Source: Polytrichum commune
Lineage: Eukaryota; Streptophyta; Polytrichopsida; Polytrichales; Polytrichaceae
Direction of reading: 5' to 3'
Length of the DNA: 64,000 nucleotides
NCBI GenBank assembly: GCA_950295325.1
Contig: OX485809.1
Coordinates: 25,372,144-25,436,143, forward strand
The position numbers were made by a program, and so were the translations under genes. The notes under the pieces were generated by a model. The model had not been told where the DNA came from. It searched no databases and saw nothing but the letters and a program-made list of their open reading frames with translations. Of this stretch, positions 34,601 to 43,435 are shown piece by piece. Within the stretch, counting starts at the first letter, position 1; every line of letters begins with the position of its first letter.

Positions 34601-34855
34601 CGAAGACCTAAAATCAGGCAAACTCCCAAACTTTTGCAGATCCGAGTGGCCTTCTAGTATGTTTCACATACATCACATACTAAACAGAGACGAAGCAGAT
34701 CCACCCATTCGTCCCACTCGTGTCCAGCATTTCTCACCACAGTGGTGTGAAGTGGAAATCTCGAATTAGGGTGGAATTAGGATTAAAGAATTCCATGATG
34801 ACAAGAAAATGCTTGTACTTACCACATAGTCTGTCCAGGCCACCACCGCTCGCAT
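19646..34855 (-). CDS. IFT122: Intraflagellar transport protein 122 (IFT-A subunit)
   Basis: Twenty-two exons join without a frame break to 1229 codons, close to animal IFT122: 34855–34823, 34584–34533, 34403–34320, 33257–33160, 32952–32881, 32578–32498, 32320–32225, 31930–31802, 31445–31356, 30859–30707, 29951–29868, 29451–29245, 28761–28681, 28241–28041, 27587–27408, 26854–26582, 25763–25452, 24886–24768, 23833–23623, 22805–22472, 21777–21518, 20185–19646. It begins [13 protein letters not shown]40 repeats fill about 1–550 ([57 protein letters not shown]). An alpha-solenoid follows ([31 protein letters not shown]-like [12 protein letters not shown]). Cysteine knuckles end it: CYACSSP…CGICSQP in exon 21 and CLSC…CPFC near 1142–1167. 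IFT-A drives retrograde transport in cilia, so an intact copy implies flagellated cells, probably sperm. Junctions outside the conserved blocks may be off by a few bases. Confidence 0.97.
20644..21358. repeat. Three-unit tandem repeat in IFT122 intron 21
   Basis: Three diverged units of about 220–260 bp, marked by aagtgattttgttga at 20649, 20866 and (aagtgattttattga) 21125. Each continues through gtgt…gattgg/gatt…gagaaggcacattatcac, a catgccat/cataccat block and caatacctacctt-like sequence. The array fills about half of this 1.33-kb intron. Confidence 0.82.
23053..23515 (+). mobile_element. 5S-rRNA-bearing repeat, Cassandra-like TRIM LTR fossil
   Basis: This 463-bp block in IFT122 intron 19 is bounded by inverted termini TGTGGTGA and TCACCACA. 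Near its left end (about 23085–23170) it contains a 5S rRNA-like segment in plus orientation, with the gene-internal promoter region recognisable (ggttaagc, then tagtacttggatgggtaacc, then ggtgcaccct). Cassandra TRIM retrotransposons of vascular plants carry 5S sequence in their LTRs, so a solo LTR is the best guess. It looks old and non-functional. No flanking target duplication or second LTR was seen, so a 5S-derived SINE or a captured 5S fragment remains possible. Confidence 0.45.
24096..24523. mobile_element. MITE-like element with B-type termini (IFT122 intron 18)
   Basis: The left end ttaacccttaaaggtccgag and the right end ctcaggccttttagggataa are inverted repeats of about 20 bp. The interior shares blocks with 8300–9000. 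It is about 430 bp with no coding capacity. Confidence 0.6.
25068..25273. mobile_element. Tourist-like MITE, short copy (IFT122 intron 17)
   Basis: Begins ggcccaatctgcactac after a taa and ends tatagtgtaaagtaaccc. The inner right part (gatgagtttcaagggccctc) matches the copy at 30165–30639. The termini are decayed. Confidence 0.5.
26162..26539. mobile_element. MITE family A, copy 2 (IFT122 intron 16)
   Basis: The right end aaggataact fits the family terminus and the left end is degraded. The body shares gatgagtttggcccttaatga and ctccaagcatgcacca with the other copies. It ends about 40 bp from exon 16. Confidence 0.6.
26949..27304. mobile_element. MITE family A, copy 3 (IFT122 intron 15)
   Basis: About 356 bp and highly similar to the FTSHI4 intron 9 copy: tttgaatttgaatgaagagca, ttcattgagggccaaactc and taccgaacatggaaagtgtt. 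The ends are agttctcc… and …agagaataact. It lies on the other side of exon 16 from copy 2, so the two copies bracket a 273-bp exon. Confidence 0.72.
29668..29685. repeat. Telomere-like motif in IFT122 intron 11
   Basis: taaaccctaaaccctaac contains just over two plant-type TTTAGGG units. It could be a small interstitial telomeric patch or an incidental telo-box. Nothing else telomeric surrounds it. Confidence 0.6.
30165..30639. mobile_element. Tourist-like MITE (IFT122 intron 10)
   Basis: Starts gggccaatttacactag and ends ccatagtgtaaagtggccc, which are inverted repeats with the same terminal motif as the element at 60737. The left flank is tta and the right flank ata, near the 3-bp TTA/TAA target of PIF/Harbinger elements. 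It is about 475 bp without an ORF. An internal block, cactttacactagagctaaa, repeats the terminus, hinting at a nested or rearranged copy. Confidence 0.65.
30973..31261. mobile_element. MITE family A, copy 4 (IFT122 intron 9)
   Basis: About 289 bp with the clearest long terminal inverted repeat of the family. The left ggacttttggttaggagttg pairs with the right caactcccgaccaaaagtcc, and pairing extends inward through the tgcatacaac/tgcaatacaa region, giving about 60 bp per arm. Confidence 0.78.
33325..34175. repeat. Tandem repeat array, ~240-bp unit, IFT122 intron 3
   Basis: The phrase atgtgacttgcat recurs at about 33335, 33577, 33817 and 34101, followed each time by gtctttatcggatac-like sequence, gaggttgatcacatgctgaag, a cactgt…aaatgat block and tcttggccaatg. 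There are three full units and one partial. The last interval is lengthened by an insert that includes an A-tract at about 34040–34054. Confidence 0.88.
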
Positions 34856-36714
34856 GGTGCGAGGAGGTTGAAGCAGGCAGCTGGATCACATGCACAATTA
34901 ACCCCAAAACACAGCCGTGTAATTCACAAGTGCATTCTTGAGGCCATGTGGAGCCATTGACATATCAACCCAAATGCACCGGATTGCTTCTCTCGTCGTG
35001 AGGCCGGTGGCATGATTCTTGCCCTAACATAGGACTAAGCAAGGTGAGTTTAAACCATCAAAAAGGAAATTCAATAATAATTGTACAGTATTCAATTTCA
35101 TTGAATCCAGATGCACACATAGGCTACGTCACATATACAGGACCAAGACTCCCATACACGTGGACGAACCCTAACAACTCACTCGGTTAAGAAACTTCGA
35201 AAACAGAGACCATGTTTTCTCAACATGATAGTACATAAAAGCACTGCGGACTCACAATTCTTCTGTTGGTGCAAGAATGTGAACCAATAGATTCCTGCAA
35301 ATCTAAACCCTACAGAAGAGGTTGAAGATCTGAACAACAGCAGAGCAAGGCTCTGTAGAGCAGAGCACACGACCAAATCAGAATTGTGGCCCAAGAACTG
35401 TGAGCATTTGTTGAGCTATGGTAATATACATCATGGAAATCCTTCACAAAGCATCAGATCAAGAGATCTCGGGAGCCGGTCACCTTTCAAGTTATACAGA
35501 GACCCAATTCCAACCAGGATTGAAGAGCGCCAGGATTTGAGAAAAATGGGAATGGCAGTTGGGGTGTCCTGGGCAAGGGACATGTTCTAATGGAGTACAA
35601 GGGATGAAGCTAAACTTCACATTCATCCACTTCGATTGTGACAATAATGGTCAAATTGCAAAATATGAAGGGATGATATGAATTTACTGGTCTAATGGTA
35701 AAACGTTTTTACAAGACTGCGTAATTTCAAATGGTATTCCACGCTAGATAATTGAGATCAACAGTGTGATTTGATGTATTGTGTATATCATTGTAGAAGT
35801 CTCTTTCAAAGAACCATCGCTTCAGACTAAACCTATCTTTCCTCTAAGCACATGGAGTCTGGATGTTGGTAACATCTGCCTACCAAGTGAAAGTAAAAAT
35901 CGCCTGTCCACAATTGCTTCACTTTCCACATTCTTCATACTTGTGTACAATAGAGACACAATACGTGGGTCACTTTGGTGGCAACCACATGCCTCGACCA
36001 CCACACCATAGCCATGACGCCATGGTCAAAAAGTGTGTATTCTTGAAGGCGATGACCATTTAGGCCTTACTTCCCTTATATACCTACTCAATGTTGATAA
36101 TAGAAGAAATGGATATATAGCATATTGATCAGATATGGACTTTATGTACTGATAGATCAGTCCTGTTCACAAAACATGCACACCTCATGTGGGACAAAAA
36201 CCATCAAAAATAAAAATAGGACTGGCAGTGTTCTTCGAACTACCAAGATTAAGGCTCATAACTGCATACCAAGCTTCAGAACTTCCCCATCTTTCACCAT
36301 GTTCAAGATGATCGTTGTGATCTTCCACAAAATTTTAGATATTCAGATATGTTGTATGAGGACACAACAATGATGCAACCTAAATCAAGGAGATCCAAGG
36401 CCACTTCAATACTTGATATTCATATCCCTCCCTCTCTTTCTGGCTGTCCCCTGCCAAACTGTAACTAAGTTGAATATGTAACACATGCACCCCAATTCCT
36501 TCTACGCTACAACTCTGTCCCTATTAATCAGCCTCAAAAAAAGACCATTTGTAAATTCTGCAACAAAAATTGGAGACTTTCCTAGCCCACATGAATGAGA
36601 TAACAAGAATTAGCACTCTTAAGAAAAAGTGCTTCAAATTGGCTAAATTGTTGGACAAAATGCTTTTCATGCCAATACAATAATCTGAATCTAAAAAATC
36701 ATGTCCCTAGTTAA
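34856..36714. other. Intergenic, IFT122 promoter to TGD4 3' end
   Basis: IFT122 and TGD4 are both on the minus strand, so this 1.86 kb holds the IFT122 promoter and 5' UTR and the TGD4 3' UTR. Short ORFs lack recognisable domains. I see no RNA gene and no clear repeat. Confidence 0.5.
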
Positions 36715-39700
36715 CTATCTCTCAAGAACCCGAAGCTCTGCCATGCCTTCCCGACGGGTCGGGGAGTACCATACACACAGCTTCGAGGCGCCCAAGGCCT
36801 CCAAAGAGTAGTCAAGGCCATATGTAACCTCTTCTATGTGCGGCTGCTCGTTTGAATTCGATGCATTTAAGCCTACTCGAGAGTCCACCCGGGCACGGAG
36901 AGGTCCAACCACCTGATCCAGAAAAAGGTTCAGTACAAGGTAAAGTGGACGTTGCTTCCAGTGTTGGACCAGTATAGGTGACTCCATGGTATATACACAA
37001 ATTATCAATGATGGTATCAAAGAACCTACCTGACTGATATCAAAATTGTGACATCAGTCAGATATTGATATCACAAAATGAGAGGATTTTTGTGTACCCA
37101 AGTCATTATTTGAGTCAATACCATATTGATGTTAAGGTAGTTAATATAGGAGGTAAGCTCCTTGGATGGTCAATAGACCCGAAGGGTATCAAAAACAAAG
37201 AAATCCTCAAATACCTGTAACTTACCAATATTAAAAATATTAAAAAATAAATAAAACTGTAAACTTTTTAATATACATACCCAAGTAGTATCAAAAGGCA
37301 ACACTGGTTGCTTCCCCCAAGATTTGAGGACATCAGTTCCATATTGTGCAGGATGCTTCACATACACTCTAAACTTAGGAGACACAATTTGGCCTTCTAG
37401 ACTTCTGGAACACGTGAACAACTTGTGTATGTTGAATGACAGTTCCATAGAACAGAAGATATTCTTGTGAGTATTAAGACTATGATCACTTAGGAGAAAC
37501 AATAATGTAGATACTTGTGCCTCACCCATACGCCCTGGAGGTGGAAGAAAACAAAACAAAACATTGGAAGATTGACAGAACTTATGGCCCAACTTTCGCC
37601 CATTTCAATATTTTTTCTTTTAGGGAAGAAATCGGCAAGTGTCAAGGTCAAAGTACCTGCTGTTGTAATGACAAAACCAAAGTTGGATGACCCCCCTCAT
37701 CCCTCTTATTCAAAATTGGGTATCCAAACAGCTTGGTTTTCTCAGCAACTGCTGACGCCGTTCCAAGATCAATTCGCACTCCCACCTTGGTATAATCAAA
37801 TACGGGTCGTTGGAAGAGGCCAAATTGTGCACTCAAGCCTAATGAGGCAAACAGGTCAGCTGATGTAGGGCGGTTGCTCAGAGCCTGAGGTTGCACATTC
37901 CCGGAGTTGCCGACACCTTGGTCCTGACTAGTGCCAAACTGAGGTTTCAAACTCGCACTTAACAACCCTCCTGTAAGAAACCACAACATCAGACACAGCA
38001 TGCTTGCCAAATAAACCCTAATTGCACCATGTATTTGGGGACCTGGTACCCTTCCTACTTGCATAATTTGAAGCTCAATGTAGTTAATGATCATAGTTAG
38101 AGAAGTTCAATGCAAATTCTTTCATTCGAAAGTGGCAGATGCATCTTGCCACCAAAATACAAAAGGATCTTGCTGCACTGTACTATGCCTCCAGTCATGT
38201 AATTAAAGCAGCAACACCCCAAAAACTTAAAAGAAGGGCAATAACCACAACAACTTATTTTCATTTTATACTAGATGCCTGCTTTCATGGAAGATAATGA
38301 AAATTAGATGCCAAATCCATCTAAATGATAACCAACCTTACCTGCTATGCCTGAGAGGGAGATATGAGGTCGAGACTCCAGAAGACTATAAGACTTCTGT
38401 GATTTGGGTTGTTTTCTTTTTGTGGTACCCTTCCAGATGTCCAGAGATTTCTCTAATGAAGCACCTGCCTGTATTTGTGTCCCGGGCAGTGCACCTAGTG
38501 GGATTCTATGAGCTGTGTCTTCCCTCCCACATTCCAAAGGAACGCCAGCACTATGGTGAAGTCCAAGCCTGTAACGGAGGCCTCCCGGGGCACCCTTGGA
38601 AGCTACATCGACAGATAAAGCCCGCGGTACTTCCCAATACCGAGCGTGACGATCTACATAGTACTCGTGGAAGGCTGCTTCTGTGAGAATTTGGTGCCGA
38701 TCCAACTACAATCAACAACCAATCATCAGATCCATGTCGATATACCTGAAGAGGAGGCCTCCCTTAAAAGCAAAAGAGACACACATATTAGAGTTATCCT
38801 TAAAGTCTCTCAAGATCTTTGATTTGGTAGGGAGTTCTGCCCCACTTTTGACAATTTATAATGTTTAAGGAGAGTTCAAGTGGTGTTGAAACCCCCAATT
38901 TTGATAAATTGAAGTCGAGGCCAAAAGATGGCTATATAAATATGAATTTCATGGCAAACTTTTGAAGGCACCTAAGATGATGCTCTCAAAATTTTGACAT
39001 GTTCATATTTATGAGATTGTCTATGGCCAAAGTCAAAACCCTCTGCTTCAATTCACCAAAATTGGGGGTTTTGGAACCACTTGAACGCTCCTTAGACATT
39101 CTAAATTATCAAGAGTGGGACAAAACTCCCTTCTAAAACATGAGTTTTTTAGAGACTTTAAGGATAACTGTATTAAAAGCACAAAATTGAGCAATTCAGT
39201 ACCAGGAGTAACTGGTCAATAAGCTCAGATGAAATGCTGACATAGATTACTTTTCACAAGTATCTTTCTCAAGTGATTTTTCTACACATTTGAGGCACTG
39301 TATGACTCTAATTCTAATCTCAAGCTTCCACAGTGCTCATTCCTTTTGTTCCCCGTAAATAAGTCACAAATAGACCTCAAATTCACAGCCAAACAAGCAG
39401 CGAATTCTACTTCAGCCAGCAGTAAATGCTCCACATCACGATGGCTAAAGATGGACCTTTCTATATCAAGATGGCATCTCCAATACATCAAAAATGCCCT
39501 TCAAATTCAATCAGGTCCCACAACAAAAGTATCATATAGTCTTACACCTCTTGAACGTATCATTTTCAGAGTATGAAGATATTGGGCGTTTTGCTAAAGA
39601 CCAAAGTATTCTTCCAAGTGACATAAGTTAGTCCAGAGATATTAATTTTAATATCTTATGTACAAAAGGAAGCTTCTAATCACCTTATGACGAAGTGCAA

Positions 39701-40921
39701 TGTGGCCTCTCCAAGGGCTCCTCTCATCTCCAGCAGCTTGATTGTTACGCGGCGAGTGACGAGGAAGGGTGTCAAGCTCTGAGGTGCTACTGAGGGAGGT
39801 TCTTGATCCTAGTTGAACGCGCGACCGCAAACAGAGGGCATACAAAGAACTGTCCAAGAGACGGTCCACATTTTCTTGCCACTTGCTTTTGGAATCATGA
39901 ATGGGCAAATCCTGGGTTGCTGCATTGGTTCTATTCGTTTGGTTCTGACCCGATTTTCCAAACAATCGCTGTGCTCGTACACGCCCTGTTAATGTGGTCC
40001 ACCTGCATCATGTGCTCATACTGAGTTTGACACACTTTAGGGCAACACATGACACCCTTCACACTGACATTAAATGTTCAGCAAACAACTTCACTCTGAT
40101 CTAACCAAGCTCTTTAGCAAGAGAAAATTATTGGCACACTCTCTTTCCATTGTCGTTCCTCATGGGAATCAGGAATCACGATAAGAGCCCCCTATTGAAG
40201 AGCACTGCAAGTAGACTATGACAGAAGATAGAATACTGCACATCAACCTCATAGTGGCTGAATGGACAGACACCTCCTTCTACATCCATTATGTTTTGAT
40301 TTACAAACTCGAAAAGTAGACAGAGAGGTGTAGTCAAATTGCATTGTCTATATAGCAAGAGTACACCTGGGGAGGAAGTGCAACTTGTGGCACAAGTGAG
40401 ACCAATGCCCACCAAGTTAAGTCTGGGGAAGAAACCTCACTATTCATAAGAAGCTTCATTCATTTGATAATAGCATAAGGCCTGCATTAGATGTTGAGTT
40501 TGACATGATGACTTCAAACAGCCACACTGCTTGTGAAACCCTAATTGTTGACGTATTATCAAAGAACGCAAATCCTCCCAACAGTTCTGACATGTAGTAA
40601 AATCGTTTAAATGTCACTCGAGATGATTATGTCATTGCATAGGGATGATAGAATTGCTCACCAATTCTCTCCACCCGTGCTTCCAAGAACACGGTCAAGC
40701 ACCAATCCACCCTCATTGTCTGCATCCACGGCGTAAGATGGTGTGCAAGGGATCCACAGCATTCTTTGCACCAACAAAAGCTGCTGAGACCTCGACAGGT
40801 GCGAACCGGCCACCATTCCTAATGGCGGAGGCTCCCTCGGCAGACTGTGCGATACGGCGTCCAGTGATCTGGACGAACTCACTTCCTCATTCCAGAATTG
40901 TGCAGCGAAGATAGGCTTCAT
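36715..40921 (-). CDS. TGD4: TGD4, plastid outer-envelope lipid-transfer protein
   Basis: Five exons give 484 codons, against about 479 in Arabidopsis: 40921–40662, 40002–39684, 38705–38342, 37970–37657, 36912–36715. Diagnostic stretches in order: AAQFWNEEVSSSRSLDAVS (N-terminus), NWWTTLTGRVRAQRLF at the exon 1/2 join, LLDSSLYALCLRSRVQL, LTEAAFHEYYVDRHARYWEV, GLRYRLGLH, LSGIAG, LFASLGLSAQFGLFQ, and the C-terminal LDYSLEALGASKLCVWYSP followed by RREGMAELRVLE. Arabidopsis TGD4 is an outer-envelope beta-barrel that binds phosphatidic acid and works with the TGD1/2/3 ABC transporter to move ER-made lipid into plastids. All five exons keep phase. Intron 2 holds a large foldback MITE. Confidence 0.95.
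38792..39169. mobile_element. Foldback MITE in TGD4 intron 2
   Basis: The element is almost wholly palindromic, with arms of roughly 180 bp. The outer ends agttatccttaaagtctct and agagactttaaggataact are perfect inverted repeats. Further in, ggagagttcaagtggtgttg pairs with ccacttgaacgctcc and aaacccccaattttg pairs with caaaattgggggttt. The AGTTATCCTT terminus is shared with MITE family A, so this is probably a long-arm relative. Confidence 0.85.
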
Positions 40922-41119
40922 GATGATGCAACCACTCCTATTTATTGAGATGTTCGATGTCTTTGTCTATGTCTATGTCTATGCCAATCCTTGAAATGTT
41001 CGTGGGCGAATCTCTTCCACTCGCCACAGCCTAAGATTTTGTCGGCATGCCAATTTTGCGAAGGCAGACCCTGGTAACCTAATGTTGCAAAGGTCGAGGT
41101 TTCGTTGCAAAACTAATGA

Positions 41120-41181
<62 letters not shown>

Positions 41182-41800
41182 TCTTCAACCCTGACAAAAT
41201 AAATTCAACACAACACAACAATGTGAGGTAAGCTCTGGCTCACGATCGAGGAAATTTTATGCACAGATCGTGCTTTTGTCAATAAGTTATGCTCTTAATG
41301 GCCCCCTTTCAGGTGACATTGTTGACCCAAGCATCCTCAACCACCATAATCAAGGATTTCACGTTTTTGGTGCAAAACTATTCACTTTCTTCACAAAGAG
41401 GCACAAAACATATGGATGAATGATATTATATATCATCCACTGTTGACGGTCATTTCATCCAACTGGTTGTGGATATGGCTTCTTTTTTTCTTTCCTATTC
41501 TTTTTTCTTTTTTCTTTTTTTGTTGGTGTTGAGACAGGTTGTGGATAGGTATGGCTTTGCATTGCCTCTCACGGGAGGCTTCATTGCCTTGGAAGTAATA
41601 GGCTGTGTTCCTGTTGTCGGTCTCATCTCAACATAAATTTCAAGTTGTAGTGGTACGTAATAGACTTGCTACTACTCGATTTCGGCATGAGTAATTTCAT
41701 CCTGGTGGTGTTGTCTACGAGGACCGGGGTTGGGCCCGGAGCTAGGAGAGTGTAGAATTGGAGTCTCTCGAGTGGTTTGGTTGGTTGGAAAAGTTTCACC
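40922..41800. promoter_or_regulatory. Bidirectional promoter region, TGD4 (−) and mTERF4 (+)
   Basis: The start codons of two plastid-protein genes face away from each other across 879 bp, so both promoters and 5' UTRs must lie here. The region includes a (GT)n(GA)n microsatellite at 41123–41180 and a T/C-rich tract at 41490–41522. No TATA box could be assigned with confidence. Shared regulation is an inference from layout only. Confidence 0.6.
41123..41180. repeat. Compound microsatellite (GT)n(GA)n
   Basis: About 18 GT units run directly into about 11 GA units, in the shared upstream region of TGD4 and mTERF4. Confidence 0.97.
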
Positions 41801-43435
41801 ATGGCTGAAATTGGGCTTGCAAGGACCATCAGTCTAGTTTATTCTTCTCCGCAATTTGTAAGCAATGATTCCTCTGCAGGTAGATTCACTGGAACATGTC
41901 CTGGAAGAATTGGGTCCAAGGGTTTAGGGTTTTGGGAGGGGAGGGTAAGGGTAAGGGTTCAGAATGGCAGAATTGGAGGGTTAGGGTATTTTGTGTGTAG
42001 AAAAGCCTCCATTCAAGCTGCCGGGTATGCATTTGCAGAGCCAAGTGTTACAGCAGGCGAAGTGGAGAAATATGAGAAGCAATTGACAGAGCAAGAGGCT
42101 GTTGTGGAGTATCTCCAATCAGAAGGCATAGACACGGCAGACCTTGAAGGTTTGGAGCTTCCACCTTCGACAGAAGTCATACGGGAGAGGCTTCAGTTCC
42201 TTCTAAAAATTGGACTAGTAGTTCAGGACATCAATGATTACCCCCTTCTGCTTGGATGTAGTGTGAAGAAAAATCTTATCCCTGTGCTGGACTATTTGGA
42301 ATCGCTGGGGGTTACTACAAGCTCACTGCCCATTCTTGTGCGGAAGTATCCCCAAATCCTGCATTCGAGTGTTGTGGTTGATTTGCAGCCAATTGTGCAG
42401 TACTTGGAGGGGTTGGGCATACAGCGGGAGGACATGGGAAGTGTACTTACACGATATCCGGATGTGTTTGGGTTCAAGATTGAAGGAACGATGAGCACAT
42501 CGACAGCATACCTTGTGATGATTGGTGTTAACCCTAGGAAAATAGGGTCAATTTACACACAGATGCCCCAGATAATGGGCATGCGTGTGGGAAACAACTT
42601 GAAAAGGAAGGTAGATTTTCTTCAAGGTTTTGGTATACCTCGACCTGCTGTTGCAAAGATGATTGAGAATCGACCGGTTATTTTAGGACTAAGCCTGGAA
42701 GATCAAATGCGGCCAGCGGTAGATAGCCTCATAGAAATAGGAATTGGAATGGACGCTGTCGGGCGCGTGATTATGCTGTTTCCAGATATTTTAGGTCTTG
42801 ATGTGAAAGCCAAATTGGGCGAGAAGTTGCCTTGGCTAACTTCAAAGATAGGTATCAAACAGGAAGATGTAGGAGAGATTCTTATGAAGCTTCCTCAAGT
42901 TCTTGTCATCAATGTCGCCATGGGCTCCGCTAGGGTCGAGTATCTGAAGCAGGCAGGATTGTCCCATGAAGACATAGCTTCCATGGTCACCAAGTCCCCG
43001 CAACTGCTTGCAGCAAGTATTGAACAAAGCCTGAAACCTAATTTAGAATACTTAGTAGAGAAGATGAAGCGGAGCCTGGAAGAAGTGGTAGAATTCCCAG
43101 CCTTTTTGCTGTACAGCCTAGAGGCAAGGATAATGCCACGCCATGAAGAGATTGCTGCCAAAGGGTTGGAGTGCAGCTTGGCGTGGATGTTCAACTGCAC
43201 TGACCAAGTCTTCCAGGAACGCTTGATCGCTGAGTACGCAGGACAATCGGAGTCGGAAGAAGAACCAGATGTGCCTTACATTGTGTCCCGCCGGAGTCGG
43301 CTGGTGGATCAAGATGAGGGAGAGAATGTTGCATCAGATGAGGTAGTAGAAGAAGAGGAAGACGCAGACGAAGAAGAAGACGACGACGACGCTCAGAGGA
43401 TACAATTTGGTTTTTCTGGAAATGAAGTGTTTTGA
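41801..43435 (+). CDS. mTERF-domain protein, MTERF4 (BSM/RUG2)-like, chloroplastic
   Basis: An intron-less gene of 544 codons. The start is ATG 41801 in context caccATGgct, preceding a basic, Ser/Gly-rich transit-like N-terminus. From about residue 110 on, tandem mTERF helical repeats are visible with the LxxxP-type register (YPLLLGCSVKKNLIPVLDYL, YPQILHSSV, YPDVFGFKI, MPQIMGMRVGNNL, FPDILGLDVKAKL, LPQVLVINV, SPQLLAASIEQSLKPNLEYL). The C-terminal signature EFPAFLLYSLEARIMPRHE followed by LAWMFNCTDQVFQERL matches plant MTERF4. An acidic tail rich in Glu/Asp ends the protein. MTERF4 orthologues bind plastid RNA and support group II intron splicing and plastid ribosome assembly. The MTERF4 assignment rests on recalled similarity and was not tested against other mTERFs. 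Confidence 0.93.
   Translation: MAEIGLARTISLVYSSPQFVSNDSSAGRFTGTCPGRIGSKGLGFWEGRVRVRVQNGRIGGLGYFVCRKASIQAAGYAFAEPSVTAGEVEKYEKQLTEQEAVVEYLQSEGIDTADLEGLELPPSTEVIRERLQFLLKIGLVVQDINDYPLLLGCSVKKNLIPVLDYLESLGVTTSSLPILVRKYPQILHSSVVVDLQPIVQYLEGLGIQREDMGSVLTRYPDVFGFKIEGTMSTSTAYLVMIGVNPRKIGSIYTQMPQIMGMRVGNNLKRKVDFLQGFGIPRPAVAKMIENRPVILGLSLEDQMRPAVDSLIEIGIGMDAVGRVIMLFPDILGLDVKAKLGEKLPWLTSKIGIKQEDVGEILMKLPQVLVINVAMGSARVEYLKQAGLSHEDIASMVTKSPQLLAASIEQSLKPNLEYLVEKMKRSLEEVVEFPAFLLYSLEARIMPRHEEIAAKGLECSLAWMFNCTDQVFQERLIAEYAGQSESEEEPDVPYIVSRRSRLVDQDEGENVASDEVVEEEEDADEEEDDDDAQRIQFGFSGNEVF

Noticed and set aside
35680-35765. tRNA-like stretch (ggtctaatggtaaaac)
   Set aside because: An A-box-like phrase is present but there is no acceptor stem, anticodon stem or convincing B box.
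37281-37404. Extra TGD4 exon in intron 4, flanked by AG and GT
   Set aside because: It is 124 bases long, so including it breaks the phase between exons 4 and 5, and TGD4 homologues have no matching segment.
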